Shown here: piece after piece, positions 8,350 through 17,840 of the stretch
Layout: the number at the start of each line of letters is the position of its first letter
Position numbering within the stretch: the stretch's first letter is position 1
DNA from: Peribacillus folii
GTDB taxonomy: Bacteria > Bacillota > Bacilli > Bacillales > DSM-1321
Length of the DNA stretch: 64,000 bases
Reading direction: 5' to 3'
Assembly (NCBI RefSeq): GCF_030271255.1
Contig: NZ_JASJOM010000004.1
Span: 124,001 to 188,000 of the forward strand
Translations under genes and position numbers: made by a program
The notes under the pieces: model-generated
Told to the model about the DNA's origin: nothing
The model's database searches: none
What the model saw: the letters and a program-made list of their open reading frames with translations, nothing else

Positions 8350-8440
8350 TTCATAATTGAATTATTGAGTCTCTAGATATGACCAACATGCTGCCAATGC
8401 AAGGAATTTAAAATTGACTCAATAAATCATTTATGAATCA
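8350..8440. promoter_or_regulatory. Putative upstream activator sites (site C and neighbours)
   Basis: TTCATAATTGAATT at 8350-8363 repeats the TTCA-N4-TGAA motif found at the other sigma-54 promoter and has almost the same distance to its -24 box. Further A/T-rich dyads follow, including the perfect palindrome ATAAAT-C-ATTTAT (8422-8434) and TGAATCAATATTG (8434-8446). Together they look like an enhancer region for the sigma-54 activator. Confidence 0.5.
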
Positions 8441-8490
8441 ATATTGTCATGAGGCTATAAATCGGAGAATTTTTATCAAACACACTAAAA

Positions 8491-8522
8491 AAAACGGGAC
8501 GCTGATCATGATCAGCATCCCG
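8491..8522 (-). terminator. Terminator of the parEC operon
   Basis: A 14-bp stem (CGGGATGCTGATCA / TGATCAGCGTCCCG, with one G-U pair) is followed by eight T on the minus strand, directly after the parC stop. Confidence 0.9.
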
Positions 8523-8535
8523 AATGAAAAATGGT

Positions 8536-10980
8536 TCACTCCTCGATGGAGGCTTCATCTTCCAATGATATTTTCCAAAGTTCTTTCGCCTTCCCACTGA
8601 CCGTTTCATCAAAAACGAAGGATCCATTCGTGTAGCGATCATGATTTTTTAATGAAGCGGCATGAACGCTTTCAACCGTTCCCTTCTCAGAAAGGATGAA
8701 CAAACTGTCGGTTTTTTTCACTGTAGTAAATCCAATGACACGGTGGGGATTGGATTTCAATTCCCTCAATACCACGACGCCGCGCTTTGCCCGACTCGTT
8801 TTTTCAAACTCAGTCAACTTCATTTTCTTAATGGCACCGCGCTGGGTGACGATAAGAATCGATTCTTGGCTATCCTTGGTCAAAGTATTGCCGCTGATGA
8901 CATAGTCATCTTCTTTCAAATTAATCCCTTTCACACCTGCTGCACGCACACCGACTAGACTAACCTCTTCTTCATCGAACCATAAAGCATAGCCGTTATG
9001 GGTAACAAGGAAAAGATCTTCCTGGCCATCGGTATGATGAACATCGACCAATTCATCAGTGCCTTTTAAATTGATGCCGACCAACGGTTTTGAGTGACGT
9101 TGGGCTTTATATGCAGCAAGTTCCGTCTTTTTCACCATCCCGTTTTTCGTGATGAACACCAGGAATTGTGGAAGGGTAAAGTCCTTGATCGGTATCGCTT
9201 TTATGATTTGCTCTTCCCTGTCGATCGGAATGATGTTCGCGATATGCTGACCCGTTTCCTTCCAGCGAATATCAGGAAGCTGATGAACCGGGCAATAGAG
9301 GAAGTTCCCTTTTGATGTGAACAGCAGAAGGACATCGGTCGTATTCATTTCCAAGCGCTGAAGCAATCGATCGGAATCTTTCATGCCAAAATCCAGACCG
9401 CCTGAAGCGGCATATGACCGTAAGGACGTCCGTTTGACATAGCCTTCCTTCGTCACGGTCACCATCACGTCTTCACTTGCGATCAAGACTTCAAGATTAA
9501 TTTTTATTTCCTCTATTTCCTTTTCGATTTTCGAGCGTCTGCCATCGTCATAGCCCTTTTTAATGAACCGAAGCTCTTTTTTTATGACTTGAAGAAGCAC
9601 CTTTTCACTGCCGAGGATTTTGGTCAATTCCTCAATCCTGTTTTTCAAATCCGCTGCCTCTGCCTCAAGTGCCGTGATATCCGTGTTTGTCAGCCTATAT
9701 AGCTGCAAGGACACGATGGCTTCGGCTTGCGCTTCCGTAAACGAGAATTGGGCGATCAGGTTATCCTTGGCATTGCGCTTGTCTTTGGAAGCACGGATGA
9801 CCGCGATGACTTCATCCAGTATCGACAGTGCCTTCACCAACCCATCGACGATATGGGCCCGGTCATGTGCCTTTTGGAGTTCATAACGGGAACGGTTCAC
9901 AATTACTTCTTTACGGTGATCGATATACGCATCAAGCATTTTGGGCAGACTCATCAAAGTCGGCCGTTTTTTGTATATGGCGACCATATTGAAGTTATAG
10001 GCAATCTGAAGATCAGAATTTTTGTATAAATAATGAAGGACACCGTTTGCATCCGCATCCTTCTTCAGTTCGATGACGATACGCAGCCCGGTCCGGTCCG
10101 TTTCGTCCCTTACCTCGGCGATGCCTTCCACTTTCCGGTCAAGGCGGAACTCATCCATTTTCTTGACCAAGTTCGCTTTATTGACTTCATACGGAATTTC
10201 GGTGATGACGATTTGCTGTCTGCCGCCACGAATCGTTTCCACGTCCGCCAAGCCGCGAATGATGATTTTCCCTTTGCCTGTTTCATAGGCTTTTCGAATG
10301 CCTTCGATGCCTTGGATGATTCCCCCCGTCGGGAAATCCGGCCCCTTGATGACCGTCATTAAATCCGCGACGGTCGCTTCTGGCTTATCGATTCGCATGA
10401 TGGCGGCATCGATGACCTCGCCTATTTGATGAGGCGGTATTTCCGTCGCGTAGCCGGCTGAGATTCCTGTAGAACCGTTTACAAGCAAATTAGGGAACAT
10501 TGCAGGCAACACGATCGGCTCTTCAGAAGTATCATCGAAGTTCGGAACGAAGTCGACCGTCCTTTTTTCGATATCACGCAACATCTCCGAGGCAATCGCT
10601 GAAAGCCTGGCTTCCGTATACCGCATCGCAGCTGGCGGGTCGCCATCAATGCTCCCGTTGTTTCCGTGCATCTGGACCATGACCTTCCGCAGCTTCCAGT
10701 CTTGGCTCATCCGGACCATCGCTTCATAGACGGATGAATCCCCATGAGGATGGTAATTACCAATGACATTACCGACCGTCTTTGCGGATTTCCTGAATCC
10801 TTTTTCCTGTGTATTTCCTTCCACATGCATCGCATACAAAATCCTGCGCTGTACTGGCTTCAGCCCGTCCCTGGCATCGGGAAGTGCCCGATCCTGGATA
10901 ATGTATTTACTGTAGCGCCCGAAGCGATCTCCGATGACCTCTTCAAGCGGTAAATCCCGAAACGTTTCTTCAAATACCAT
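8536..10980 (-). CDS. parC: DNA topoisomerase IV subunit A
   Basis: 814 residues, the breakage-reunion subunit of topoisomerase IV, which decatenates daughter chromosomes. The N-terminal winged-helix/tower part carries [17 protein letters not shown] and the quinolone-resistance region [17 protein letters not shown] with the usual Ser and Glu. The active-site tyrosine lies in [10 protein letters not shown]-terminal beta-pinwheel repeats follow. The start overlaps the end of parE by 11 bases, so the two subunits are translationally coupled. Context and sequence fit ParC (GrlA) rather than GyrA. Confidence 0.97.
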   Translation of the reverse strand: MVFEETFRDLPLEEVIGDRFGRYSKYIIQDRALPDARDGLKPVQRRILYAMHVEGNTQEKGFRKSAKTVGNVIGNYHPHGDSSVYEAMVRMSQDWKLRKVMVQMHGNNGSIDGDPPAAMRYTEARLSAIASEMLRDIEKRTVDFVPNFDDTSEEPIVLPAMFPNLLVNGSTGISAGYATEIPPHQIGEVIDAAIMRIDKPEATVADLMTVIKGPDFPTGGIIQGIEGIRKAYETGKGKIIIRGLADVETIRGGRQQIVITEIPYEVNKANLVKKMDEFRLDRKVEGIAEVRDETDRTGLRIVIELKKDADANGVLHYLYKNSDLQIAYNFNMVAIYKKRPTLMSLPKMLDAYIDHRKEVIVNRSRYELQKAHDRAHIVDGLVKALSILDEVIAVIRASKDKRNAKDNLIAQFSFTEAQAEAIVSLQLYRLTNTDITALEAEAADLKNRIEELTKILGSEKVLLQVIKKELRFIKKGYDDGRRSKIEKEIEEIKINLEVLIASEDVMVTVTKEGYVKRTSLRSYAASGGLDFGMKDSDRLLQRLEMNTTDVLLLFTSKGNFLYCPVHQLPDIRWKETGQHIANIIPIDREEQIIKAIPIKDFTLPQFLVFITKNGMVKKTELAAYKAQRHSKPLVGINLKGTDELVDVHHTDGQEDLFLVTHNGYALWFDEEEVSLVGVRAAGVKGINLKEDDYVISGNTLTKDSQESILIVTQRGAIKKMKLTEFEKTSRAKRGVVVLRELKSNPHRVIGFTTVKKTDSLFILSEKGTVESVHAASLKNHDRYTNGSFVFDETVSGKAKELWKISLEDEASIEE

Positions 10981-12955
10981 CGTTATTGACCTCCTCTTCG
11001 ATCGACATATTTTCGTTATCTAAAATATTCGATTCTTCCTCGAGACCAAAAGCGACATTGGCTTCAATCCATTTGCGGCGCGGCTCAACCTTGTCTCCCA
11101 TTAAGGTTGTCACCCGTCTTTCCGCACGGGCCCCATCATCGATTTTCACACGGATGAGCGTCCTCGTTTCCGGGTTCATCGTGGTATCCCATAATTGATC
11201 GGCATTCATTTCTCCAAGCCCTTTATACCGCTGGATCATGTAGCCCTTCCCTACCTTATCTATCGCTCCCTGGAGCTCCTCGTCGCTCCAGACATATTCA
11301 ATCACTTCTTTCTTTCCGGACCCCTTACTCACTTTATATAACGGCGGCAGGGCAATATAAACCTTTCCTGACTCTATCAATGGTTTCATATAGCGGTAAA
11401 AGAAAGTCAGAAGCAGCACTTGAATATGGGCTCCATCCGTATCTGCATCGGTCATGATGATCACTTTATCATAATTGGTGTCCGCGGTGTTGAATTCCGC
11501 CCCTACCCCTCCGCCGATGGCATGGATGATCGTATTGATTTCTTCATTCTTGAATATATCAGCCAGTTTTGCCTTTTCCGTATTGATGACTTTACCCCTT
11601 AATGGCAAAACAGCCTGGAAACGGCGATCCCTTCCTTGCTTTGCGGATCCTCCAGCAGAGTCGCCTTCCACAAGGTACAATTCATTCCGTTCTGGGTTTT
11701 TCGACTGAGCCGGCGTCAATTTTCCGGAAAGGATGGCATCGGATTTTTTCCGTTTCTTCCCACTCCTTGCATCTTCACGCGCTTTGCGGGCAGCTTCACG
11801 CGCCTGAAACGCCTTAATCGATTTTTTAACCAGCAAGGTACTCGTGGTCGGATCTTCTTCGAAAAAGTAGGCTAAGTGCTCTGACACGATTGAATCGACT
11901 GCCGAACGCGCCTCGCTCGTACCAAGCTTGCTCTTGGTCTGTCCTTCGAATTGAAGCAGTTCTTCCGGAATGCGTACAGAGATAATCGATGAAAGGCCTT
12001 CACGTATATCGGTACCTTCGAGGTTTTTATCTTTTTCCTTCAACAGACCCGTTTTTCTTGCATAATCATTAAATGCCCGGGTCATGGCCGTTTTCGCGCC
12101 AATCTCATGGGTGCCGCCGTCTTTTGTACGAACATTATTAACGAAGCTCAAAATATTTTCTGAGTAACCATCGTTGAATTGAAAAGCCAGTTCGACTTCT
12201 ATCCCATTCTGTTCCCCTTCCAAGCTAACAACACCATGAAGGGTTTCTTTTTCCTCATTTAAGTAATCCACAAATGCTTCAATTCCATTTTCATAGTGGA
12301 AGGTTTCATTTCGGTCATGGCGTTCGTCCGTCAATTCTATTTTCATGCCTTTTAATAGAAAAGCTGATTCGCGCAGGCGTTCACATAAAATGTCGTAATT
12401 GAAGGTTGTCACCGAAAATATCTTTGGGTCGGGCTTGAAGTGGATCTTCGTACCCGTTTGATTCGTTTTGCCGATTTTCTCCAAGGTCGTTTCGGGCTTG
12501 CCACCATTGAAAAAACGTTGTTCGTATATGAAACCATCCCTTTTTATGGTAACGACAAGCCATTCAGACAGCGCATTAACGACAGAAGCACCCACACCAT
12601 GAAGGCCCCCGCTCGTTTTGTAACCGCCTTGCCCGAATTTCCCTCCTGCATGGAGGATCGTCAAAATGACTTCTGGCGTCGGCTTACCCAATTTATGCAT
12701 GCCGGTAGGCATCCCACGGCCCTTATCAGTTACACTGACACTGTTATCTTTATGTATTTTCACACTAATTTGATCTCCATACCCAGCCAAAGCCTCATCT
12801 ACGGAGTTATCTACAATCTCGTACACTAAATGATGAAGTCCGCGTGCATCAGTACTGCCGATATACATACCGGGACGTTTTCTGACCGCTTCGAGTCCTT
12901 CCAGTACCTGAATTGCATCATCATTGTACTCGATTGCTTTTACCTTTTTTGCCAC
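10970..12955 (-). CDS. parE: DNA topoisomerase IV subunit B
   Basis: 661-residue GHKL ATPase and TOPRIM subunit of topoisomerase IV. Recognisable motifs are [35 protein letters not shown] (ATP/Mg site), [17 protein letters not shown], the [25 protein letters not shown] and [10 protein letters not shown] choose the GTG at 12955 (protein starting [16 protein letters not shown]) with AAAGGGGAATTTCT in front. An in-frame ATG at 12982 adds nine residues not typical of ParE. The promoter region carries a LexA box, so the operon is probably SOS-responsive. Confidence 0.97.
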   Translation of the reverse strand: MAKKVKAIEYNDDAIQVLEGLEAVRKRPGMYIGSTDARGLHHLVYEIVDNSVDEALAGYGDQISVKIHKDNSVSVTDKGRGMPTGMHKLGKPTPEVILTILHAGGKFGQGGYKTSGGLHGVGASVVNALSEWLVVTIKRDGFIYEQRFFNGGKPETTLEKIGKTNQTGTKIHFKPDPKIFSVTTFNYDILCERLRESAFLLKGMKIELTDERHDRNETFHYENGIEAFVDYLNEEKETLHGVVSLEGEQNGIEVELAFQFNDGYSENILSFVNNVRTKDGGTHEIGAKTAMTRAFNDYARKTGLLKEKDKNLEGTDIREGLSSIISVRIPEELLQFEGQTKSKLGTSEARSAVDSIVSEHLAYFFEEDPTTSTLLVKKSIKAFQAREAARKAREDARSGKKRKKSDAILSGKLTPAQSKNPERNELYLVEGDSAGGSAKQGRDRRFQAVLPLRGKVINTEKAKLADIFKNEEINTIIHAIGGGVGAEFNTADTNYDKVIIMTDADTDGAHIQVLLLTFFYRYMKPLIESGKVYIALPPLYKVSKGSGKKEVIEYVWSDEELQGAIDKVGKGYMIQRYKGLGEMNADQLWDTTMNPETRTLIRVKIDDGARAERRVTTLMGDKVEPRRKWIEANVAFGLEEESNILDNENMSIEEEVNNDGI

Positions 12956-13063
12956 AGAAATTCCCCTTTCCTTACTAAACACAATTTCCGGGCCATATCA
13001 TACTGCAATGAAATGACTCACTAGCTTTAACAATTTTTCACATACGTTTAAATTCATATAAAA

Positions 13064-13099
13064 AGTATAATACTTTTACAAAAAAAGAACAAGTGTTCG
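13064..13099 (-). promoter_or_regulatory. parE promoter with overlapping LexA (SOS) box
   Basis: On the minus strand TTGTTC, a 17-base spacer and TATACT form a sigma-A promoter. The sequence AGAACAAGTGTTCG at 13086-13099 matches the Bacillus LexA box CGAACRNRYGTTCG except at the first base and covers the -35 element. LexA bound here would block RNA polymerase. The remaining bases between 13100 and 13300 hold nothing I recognise. Confidence 0.75.
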
Positions 13100-13301
13100 A
13101 TTTTTTTGTCCCTTTTATTAGCGTTAGCCCATTCGCTTGGCGCTTGAAAACGTATCATAGCTACCGTTCTAATTGTAGCGGTAATTTTTCATTTGGCAAA
13201 TATACTTTTACGATTTTAATCAAAATGTTGTTATACCGCTGGATATCCCCGCCGATTAAGGACAGGGACGATATCCTGAAAAGCGGAACAAGCGATGTCT
13301 T

Positions 13302-13327
13302 AAAAAAAGAGCGGAAGCCCGCTCTTT
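13302..13327 (-). terminator. Terminator of the CoA-binding protein gene
   Basis: AAAGAGCGGG / CCGCTCTTT stem followed by T residues on the minus strand, just after the stop of the gene at 13333-13743. Confidence 0.8.
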
Positions 13328-13332
13328 TGACT

Positions 13333-13743
13333 TTATTTCGTAAGTGCATGTTCGACTTTAATGCACCGATCCATGATGACAGTATAACCTTTTTCCTTCA
13401 AGAAATTATAGGCCTCATCATTTTCCACACCTAGCTGCGCCCAAAAGATATCCGCATCAATGTCCGCAAACTCTTTGGCAATCTCCGGAAGGAATTCCGA
13501 GCGGCGGAACACATTGACGATATCAACATGGCCATCAATGTCTTGGAGGGCTTTCACGGCCTTGACGCCCAAAACTTCGGATACGGAAGGGTTAACCGGG
13601 ATGATCTCATATCCGCTGTCCTGCATCGCCTTGGAGACCATGTAAGACGTCCGCTCAGGATTATTCGATAAACCGACTACAGCGATTCGCTTTGCATTTT
13701 TAAGCATTTGGCCCATTTCCGCTCTGCTTGGATTTTCTATCAT
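13333..13743 (-). CDS. yneT: CoA-binding domain protein (YneT/YccU family)
   Basis: 136-residue single Rossmann domain of the CoA-binding family (RIAVVGLSNNPERTSYMV near the N-terminus; IIPVNP; ADIDADIFWAQLGV). The reaction is unknown; relatives bind CoA or nucleotides. I use the ATG at 13743, nine bases after GAGGGGA; an upstream TTG at 13752 touches the ribosome site. In Bacillus subtilis the same gene lies between plsY and parE, as here. Confidence 0.88.
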   Translation of the reverse strand: MIENPSRAEMGQMLKNAKRIAVVGLSNNPERTSYMVSKAMQDSGYEIIPVNPSVSEVLGVKAVKALQDIDGHVDIVNVFRRSEFLPEIAKEFADIDADIFWAQLGVENDEAYNFLKEKGYTVIMDRCIKVEHALTK

Positions 13744-13752
13744 TCTTACCAA

Positions 13753-14223
13753 TCCCCTCTATTTATAAAATGTAATATTTGCATGAAAAGTATTCTTACC
13801 CAGGATATTTCCCAAAGCCAGGATGATTATTACCATAATTAAGAAAAATAATTATACAAGAAAAAATACGTTTCGAAAAGGTATGTTCCCCTCACCTGCC
13901 GTTACGTTCATCCAGCCTGCCACGTATTATGAGGCTTTATACTGGCAGCCCCCATTTTATATATACCAAAATAAGAAACCTTAAACCTTTTCTTTTGCTT
14001 CAAATTAAACCTATATCAAAAGATGCTTGTTCATCAAGGAAAATTCATTTTTCCTTGGATTTTTTTCGGACAGCCGTACCATTTTGTCACGAAAATGTTA
14101 CAATAAGAGATGCTTATCATGCAGTTAAAGGCTGTTTTTTAGCTATTTCTTTCAAAAATGGTTACATTCAGCCTCTTAAACACGAAAAAATAAGAAGATT
14201 TTTCTTAAAGAAAGGGTCATAGA
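13753..14223. other. Divergent intergenic region yneT / plsY
   Basis: 470 bases without a convincing gene. It must hold the promoters for the leftward yneT and rightward plsY. A rightward frame of 97 codons (13929-14222) has no ribosome binding site and an improbable composition. I see no strong operator or riboswitch. Confidence 0.4.
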
Positions 14224-14811
14224 ATGCTTACAATTATCATTATACTGTCCGCCTATTTGATTGGATCGATCCCATCCGGTTTAATCATCGGTAAAACCTT
14301 TTACAATATCGACATCAGGGAGCATGGCAGTAAAAACCTAGGCGGAACAAATACCTTTCGGACATTGGGTGTCAAGGCAGGGCTTGCCGTCACAACCATG
14401 GATATACTTAAGGGAACGCTCGCAACTTTGCTACCGTTTTTGCTTGGAGCTGATTTAAATGCGATGCTCGTCGGCGTTATTGCCGTCATCGGCCATATGT
14501 TTCCCATTTTTGCGAACTTTCGGGGCGGGAAAGCGGTTGCGACTTCAGCTGGTGTCATTCTTGCTTATGAACCACTTTTTTTTCTCATTGCCGTTATCAT
14601 TTTCTTTATATCCCTATATATTTCCAAATATGTCTCACTTTCATCCATGATAGCCTCCCTGCTTGCTTTTATCTATAGTTTGGTGTTTCACACAGGTGAT
14701 TGGCCTCTCATTACAGTGATTGGCATATTTATGATTTTTATTTTTTACCGTCATCGGACTAACATTAAACGGATAATAAGTAAAACGGAACCAAAGGTAA
14801 AGTGGTTATAA
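14224..14811 (+). CDS. plsY: Glycerol-3-phosphate acyltransferase PlsY
   Basis: 195-residue polytopic membrane enzyme that transfers an acyl group from acyl-phosphate to glycerol-3-phosphate, the first step of phospholipid synthesis. Family motifs are visible: [11 protein letters not shown], the loop [15 protein letters not shown] and, further on, [21 protein letters not shown]. The start follows AAAGAAAGGGTCATAG. It diverges from yneT, as in Bacillus subtilis. Confidence 0.96.
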   Translation: MLTIIIILSAYLIGSIPSGLIIGKTFYNIDIREHGSKNLGGTNTFRTLGVKAGLAVTTMDILKGTLATLLPFLLGADLNAMLVGVIAVIGHMFPIFANFRGGKAVATSAGVILAYEPLFFLIAVIIFFISLYISKYVSLSSMIASLLAFIYSLVFHTGDWPLITVIGIFMIFIFYRHRTNIKRIISKTEPKVKWL

Positions 14812-14897
14812 GCGATGTTTAGAATCGGGATGGGCCAGTTCGAACAGGTCCATTTCCTTTCTATGAATTGTCTGACATATTTTTCGGTAAACTAGCC

Positions 14898-15005
14898 CTA
14901 CCTGGTACCCTTTTCTGTAGGGCTGCCGATTCTCTGAATGCTCATGACTTCCTTTTCTATGACCTGTCGATTAGCTATCCATTGTTGTGTTTGTTCATTT
15001 AACAA
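14898..15005 (-). CDS. Possible 35-aa small protein
   Basis: A TTG at 15005 preceded by AGAGGTGGAAAAAA opens a 35-codon frame (start LLNEQTQQWIANRQV, end EKGTR) that stops at TAG 14898-14900. It is hydrophilic and without recognised relatives. A perfect 8-bp stem AGCCCTAC / GTAGGGCT (about 14894-14931) overlaps its end but has no T-tract. The rest of 14812-15319 holds nothing else I can support. It may be a real small gene or a relic. Confidence 0.3.
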   Translation of the reverse strand: MLNEQTQQWIANRQVIEKEVMSIQRIGSPTEKGTR

Positions 15006-15319
15006 TTTTTTCCACCTCTATGGTATTCCCTGCTTTTACATGCTCAGTCCTTAGTTTCAATGACTAATCGCTGTTCTTTTAATGGCTGGATTGCTCAAGA
15101 ACAATGAATCTTTATCCCCATTCATGGCACTAAACCACTGCATATAGTGAAATAGAATCATCTACCTCACTTTGTTTTATTCATTGCCACCTTTTTGTAT
15201 CAAGTTATTCCCATTAGGACAGTATGTGATGTCGAAATTGGTAGAAGCAATGATTGATTAATTGTACACCAAACGCTAAACTGAAACTGATTAGTCATTA
15301 CGTATTAGGAGACTCAGCC

Positions 15320-15469
15320 ATGAAGCCACTGCAAATATCACCGGAAACCGCATTGAAATTATCCAAATCTCTTAATTTGCCCTTGGAGCAAATCATGCAT
15401 ATGCCCACACCCATCTTGCTGAAAAAGCTCGCCGAGGCTGATGCAAAGGAAAACGAAAAGAAAAAATAG
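15320..15469 (+). CDS. YycC-like small protein
   Basis: 49 residues starting MKPLQISPETALKLSKSL, matching the short YycC-like family of Bacillaceae (conserved middle PLEQIMHMP). Function unknown; the size is normal for the family. The ATG at 15320 follows TAGGAGACTCAGCC; an upstream in-frame ATG at 15254 has no ribosome site. It converges on the PadR gene with a shared terminator. Confidence 0.75.
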   Translation: MKPLQISPETALKLSKSLNLPLEQIMHMPTPILLKKLAEADAKENEKKK

Positions 15470-15489
15470 CTGCAGAAACCTGCAGCTAT
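15466..15489. terminator. Bidirectional terminator
   Basis: ATAGCTGCAG / CTGCAGCTAT perfect 10-bp stem with a four-base loop and T runs on both sides. It serves the YycC-like gene on the plus strand and the PadR gene on the minus strand. Confidence 0.85.
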
Positions 15490-15830
15490 TTTTGTGTGTG
15501 CCCAGATGTGTGCGTGATGACCTTTTGGATAACCTGTTGGAAGGCGTTCCATTCATCCCACTGCTCCTGAAATTGGTTGATGCCTAATTTGGTTGCATAA
15601 TAATATTTCCTTTTCGGCCCTTCCAAGGAGTCCCTCCAATAGCTTTTTAAATATTCTTTCTCTTCCAGTCTTTTTAATGCAGGGTATAGCATGCCTTCTT
15701 TATAATGCAGATACCCATCACTCAGCAGTTTGAGCTGCTCAATCATTTCATATCCATACATATCCTTTCGGGCCAATAATGAAAGCAATACCAGCTCTGT
15801 ACTCCCTTTCAGCAGCTCCGCTTTTCGCAA
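15486..15830 (-). CDS. PadR-family transcriptional regulator
   Basis: 114-residue winged-helix regulator (ELVLLSLLARKDMYGYEMIEQL; GMLYPALKRLEEKEYL) with a short C-terminal dimerisation helix. The start is a TTG at 15830 with AGAGGGG ten bases upstream. PadR proteins repress efflux or stress genes and usually themselves. No effector gene adjoins it, so the target is unclear. A dyad just upstream (15858-15877) is a candidate autoregulatory operator. Confidence 0.88.
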   Translation of the reverse strand: MRKAELLKGSTELVLLSLLARKDMYGYEMIEQLKLLSDGYLHYKEGMLYPALKRLEEKEYLKSYWRDSLEGPKRKYYYATKLGINQFQEQWDEWNAFQQVIQKVITHTSGHTQK

Positions 15831-15857
15831 GTCAAGCAGCCCCCTCTAAATAAGATA

Positions 15858-15877
15858 CTTATATAGATGTTTATAAG
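15858..15877. promoter_or_regulatory. Candidate PadR operator
   Basis: CTTATA and TATAAG form a perfect inverted repeat separated by eight bases, about 25 bases upstream of the PadR start codon. The location suggests autoregulation. Sequence alone does not prove binding. Confidence 0.35.
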
Positions 15878-16014
15878 CTATATCCTCTTAATATATAGCG
15901 TTTTATTCAGTCTCTAAGATGCCGCATTTTTGTTCCTTCTTCTACTTAATATAACAATATTCTGACGATTAAGCTACCTATTAAAGCTGATTAGCCTTTA
16001 TAAAAGTACACATA

Positions 16015-16035
16015 AAAAACCGCCCGTAAGCGGTC
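16015..16035 (-). terminator. Terminator of the Nudix gene
   Basis: ACCGC / GCGGT stem with six T following on the minus strand. It overlaps the last codons of the Nudix gene. Confidence 0.65.
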
Positions 16036-16525
16036 ATGAATAAGTTAAAACCGATTCTTCTGCAGAATGAGGCAGCGGCTTTTTCTTCATGGAAATGAAA
16101 CGGTCATTTTCATACATGCAGGCAAATTCCAGCGGTTGGGCATCAAGTAATACTTCACTAAGGTAATGCTTGATGTTGGGTACCACTTCATTTGCTGTCA
16201 TAATCCACTGAAAAGGCTTCCAAGCGAGTTCTCCTTCATCACAGGGACTAAGGCTATCCCCGCCAGCTTCGGCGCGGTAAACATACATTCCGCCCGTCTC
16301 ATTCCATGTGACGATACCCCTATAGGTTAAGCGCCTGACACTCAAACCGGTTTCTTCGCAAATTTCACGTTCCATCGATTCGCGGACCGTCTCACCCTTC
16401 TCTATTTTCCCCCCAATGCCATTCCATTTTCCCCGATTCGGTTTTTTTCTTCGGAACAGCATCAGCACTTCATCTCCGTTACATGTTGTTCTTGTAATGA
16501 AACATATTGTATAGGTGATTTTCAT
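16034..16525 (-). CDS. Nudix hydrolase (MutT / 8-oxo-dGTP diphosphatase-like)
   Basis: 163 residues. A complete Nudix box starts at GGKIEKGE and ends REICEETGL, so it should hydrolyse a nucleoside-diphosphate-linked substrate. The fold and GKWNGIGGK segment resemble MutT-type 8-oxo-dGTP diphosphatases. I use the ATG at 16525 (MKITYTICF) after AGAAAGGAATATA rather than the ATG at 16546. The exact substrate is not predictable. Confidence 0.87.
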   Translation of the reverse strand: MKITYTICFITRTTCNGDEVLMLFRRKKPNRGKWNGIGGKIEKGETVRESMEREICEETGLSVRRLTYRGIVTWNETGGMYVYRAEAGGDSLSPCDEGELAWKPFQWIMTANEVVPNIKHYLSEVLLDAQPLEFACMYENDRFISMKKKPLPHSAEESVLTYS

Positions 16526-16611
16526 TATATTCCTTTCTGAACGCACATTATTCGCATCTGCTTCACAATTACTTTATACTTAATTAACGAACTCAGGGAA
16601 GGAGAATGAGT

Positions 16612-16908
16612 ATGAAATTGACCATTTCCGATCAAGCAGCCAGGTGGTATGTGGATGAATTGGAGCTTGAAGAAGGCTCACATTTGCGCTTTTATGTACG
16701 ATATGGAGGACACAGTTCCGTCCAAAGCGGCTTTTCATTGGGCATCATGCAAGAAGCTCCTGAAAAAGCAGCTGCCGTCTCTTCGACGAATAATATACAC
16801 TTTTATGTAGAAGAAAAAGATATTTGGTACTTCGATGGCCATGATTTGCGGATTACGTTCAACGAAAAGCTGACTGAGCCACAATTCCATTACGACAAGG
16901 TTTCATGA
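16612..16908 (+). CDS. yneR: HesB/IscA-fold protein without cysteines (YneR)
   Basis: 98 residues of the HesB/IscA fold (KLTISDQAARWYVDEL; GHSSVQSGFSLGI). The three cysteines that bind Fe-S clusters in IscA/SufA are absent; there is no cysteine in the protein at all. It therefore cannot be a Fe-S scaffold of the usual type. The start is the ATG at 16612, seven bases after AAGGAG; the ATG at 16606 is too close to it. It occupies the same place as Bacillus subtilis yneR. Confidence 0.85.
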   Translation: MKLTISDQAARWYVDELELEEGSHLRFYVRYGGHSSVQSGFSLGIMQEAPEKAAAVSSTNNIHFYVEEKDIWYFDGHDLRITFNEKLTEPQFHYDKVS

Positions 16909-16913
16909 TCCAT

Positions 16914-16944
16914 GCAGCAGCGGTGTAAACTGCTGTTGCCTCTT
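16914..16944 (+). terminator. Terminator of yneR
   Basis: GCAGCAG / CTGCTG stem followed by CTCTTTTTT on the plus strand, between the convergent yneR and yneQ genes. Confidence 0.65.
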
Positions 16945-16948
16945 TTTT

Positions 16949-17245
16949 CTAATCATCGAGCAGCACTTCATCGATCCCTTCCGCTTGGAGGATTTCCCTT
17001 TGCTTATCGCCCAAGAGGTCATAATGCGAGTAGCCATCCTTCCGGTGATGAATCCACTCTTTTTTCAGGCCGTATTGCTTCCCCCATTCAAATAATCGGC
17101 TTAAATCCTTGCTCCCTACTTTTGTAACCGTTTTACAGCCAGGGAACCGGTCATCCAGCCAATAATGCGTTAAAAAAGCGATTTGACCTTGATCGATTCG
17201 CTGCTTCCATTCGACTACGTCTTTCCTTTTAATGCCAAAAGCCAT
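16949..17245 (-). CDS. yneQ: YneQ-like conserved protein
   Basis: 98-residue soluble protein (MAFGIKRKDVVEWKQRI, LTHYWLDDRFPGCKTVTKVG) that matches the short YneQ family of Bacillaceae. No catalytic motif and no known function. Start after AGGTGATTGAACT. It lies 26 bases downstream of the thioesterase gene yneP, likely in one operon. Confidence 0.75.
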   Translation of the reverse strand: MAFGIKRKDVVEWKQRIDQGQIAFLTHYWLDDRFPGCKTVTKVGSKDLSRLFEWGKQYGLKKEWIHHRKDGYSHYDLLGDKQREILQAEGIDEVLLDD

Positions 17246-17271
17246 AGTTCAATCACCTCAGGTCAGTGTCT

Positions 17272-17703
17272 TTACACCAGTTCATTCTGTTTTTTATTTT
17301 TTTCATAAGCTTCATGCCAATCGGGAAACATGCGTTTAATCGAGATCGGCCGAAAGCTGTCCTTTTTAACGCAAACATGTGAGGAATGGCCAGTAGCCGC
17401 GACTTCCCCTTTATCATTCAAGATTTCATAACCATAAATGACGCGTAACCCGTCATACATGTCTATCCAAGTCTTCACCTTTACCTTATCGCCATATCGT
17501 ACAGGGATCTTGTATGAAGCCTGTATGTCCATGACAGGGGAAAGGATCCCATCCGCCTCCATATCAGCATAACGAAATCCTAAATCAGTGATTAATTTTG
17601 TCCTGCCCAGTTCCATCCATATTAAATAGTTGGCATGGTATACAACACCCATCTGATCTGTCTCTGCATACCGCACTTCTATATCACTCTCAGCAATGAA
17701 CAT
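17272..17703 (-). CDS. yneP: Acyl-CoA thioesterase, 4HBT hot-dog family (YneP)
   Basis: 143-residue hot-dog protein with the 4-hydroxybenzoyl-CoA thioesterase signature YAETDQMGVVYHANY, containing the catalytic Asp and substrate-pocket His. It hydrolyses acyl-CoA or acyl-ACP; substrate range is not predictable. Normal family length. Start after GTGGGGAATAAAA. Gene order with yneQ and tlp follows Bacillus subtilis. Confidence 0.88.
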   Translation of the reverse strand: MFIAESDIEVRYAETDQMGVVYHANYLIWMELGRTKLITDLGFRYADMEADGILSPVMDIQASYKIPVRYGDKVKVKTWIDMYDGLRVIYGYEILNDKGEVAATGHSSHVCVKKDSFRPISIKRMFPDWHEAYEKNKKQNELV

Positions 17704-17840
17704 TTTTATTCCCCACTTTCATTTTTGCAATATAAACATATTACCATAACAATCATTCCATTTTCATTTAAGCAGTCTTCAGCATTCATGAAAAAATGGA
17801 GAAGAAAGCTATCGTGCCTCTTTCTTCCCCATCATTTAAA

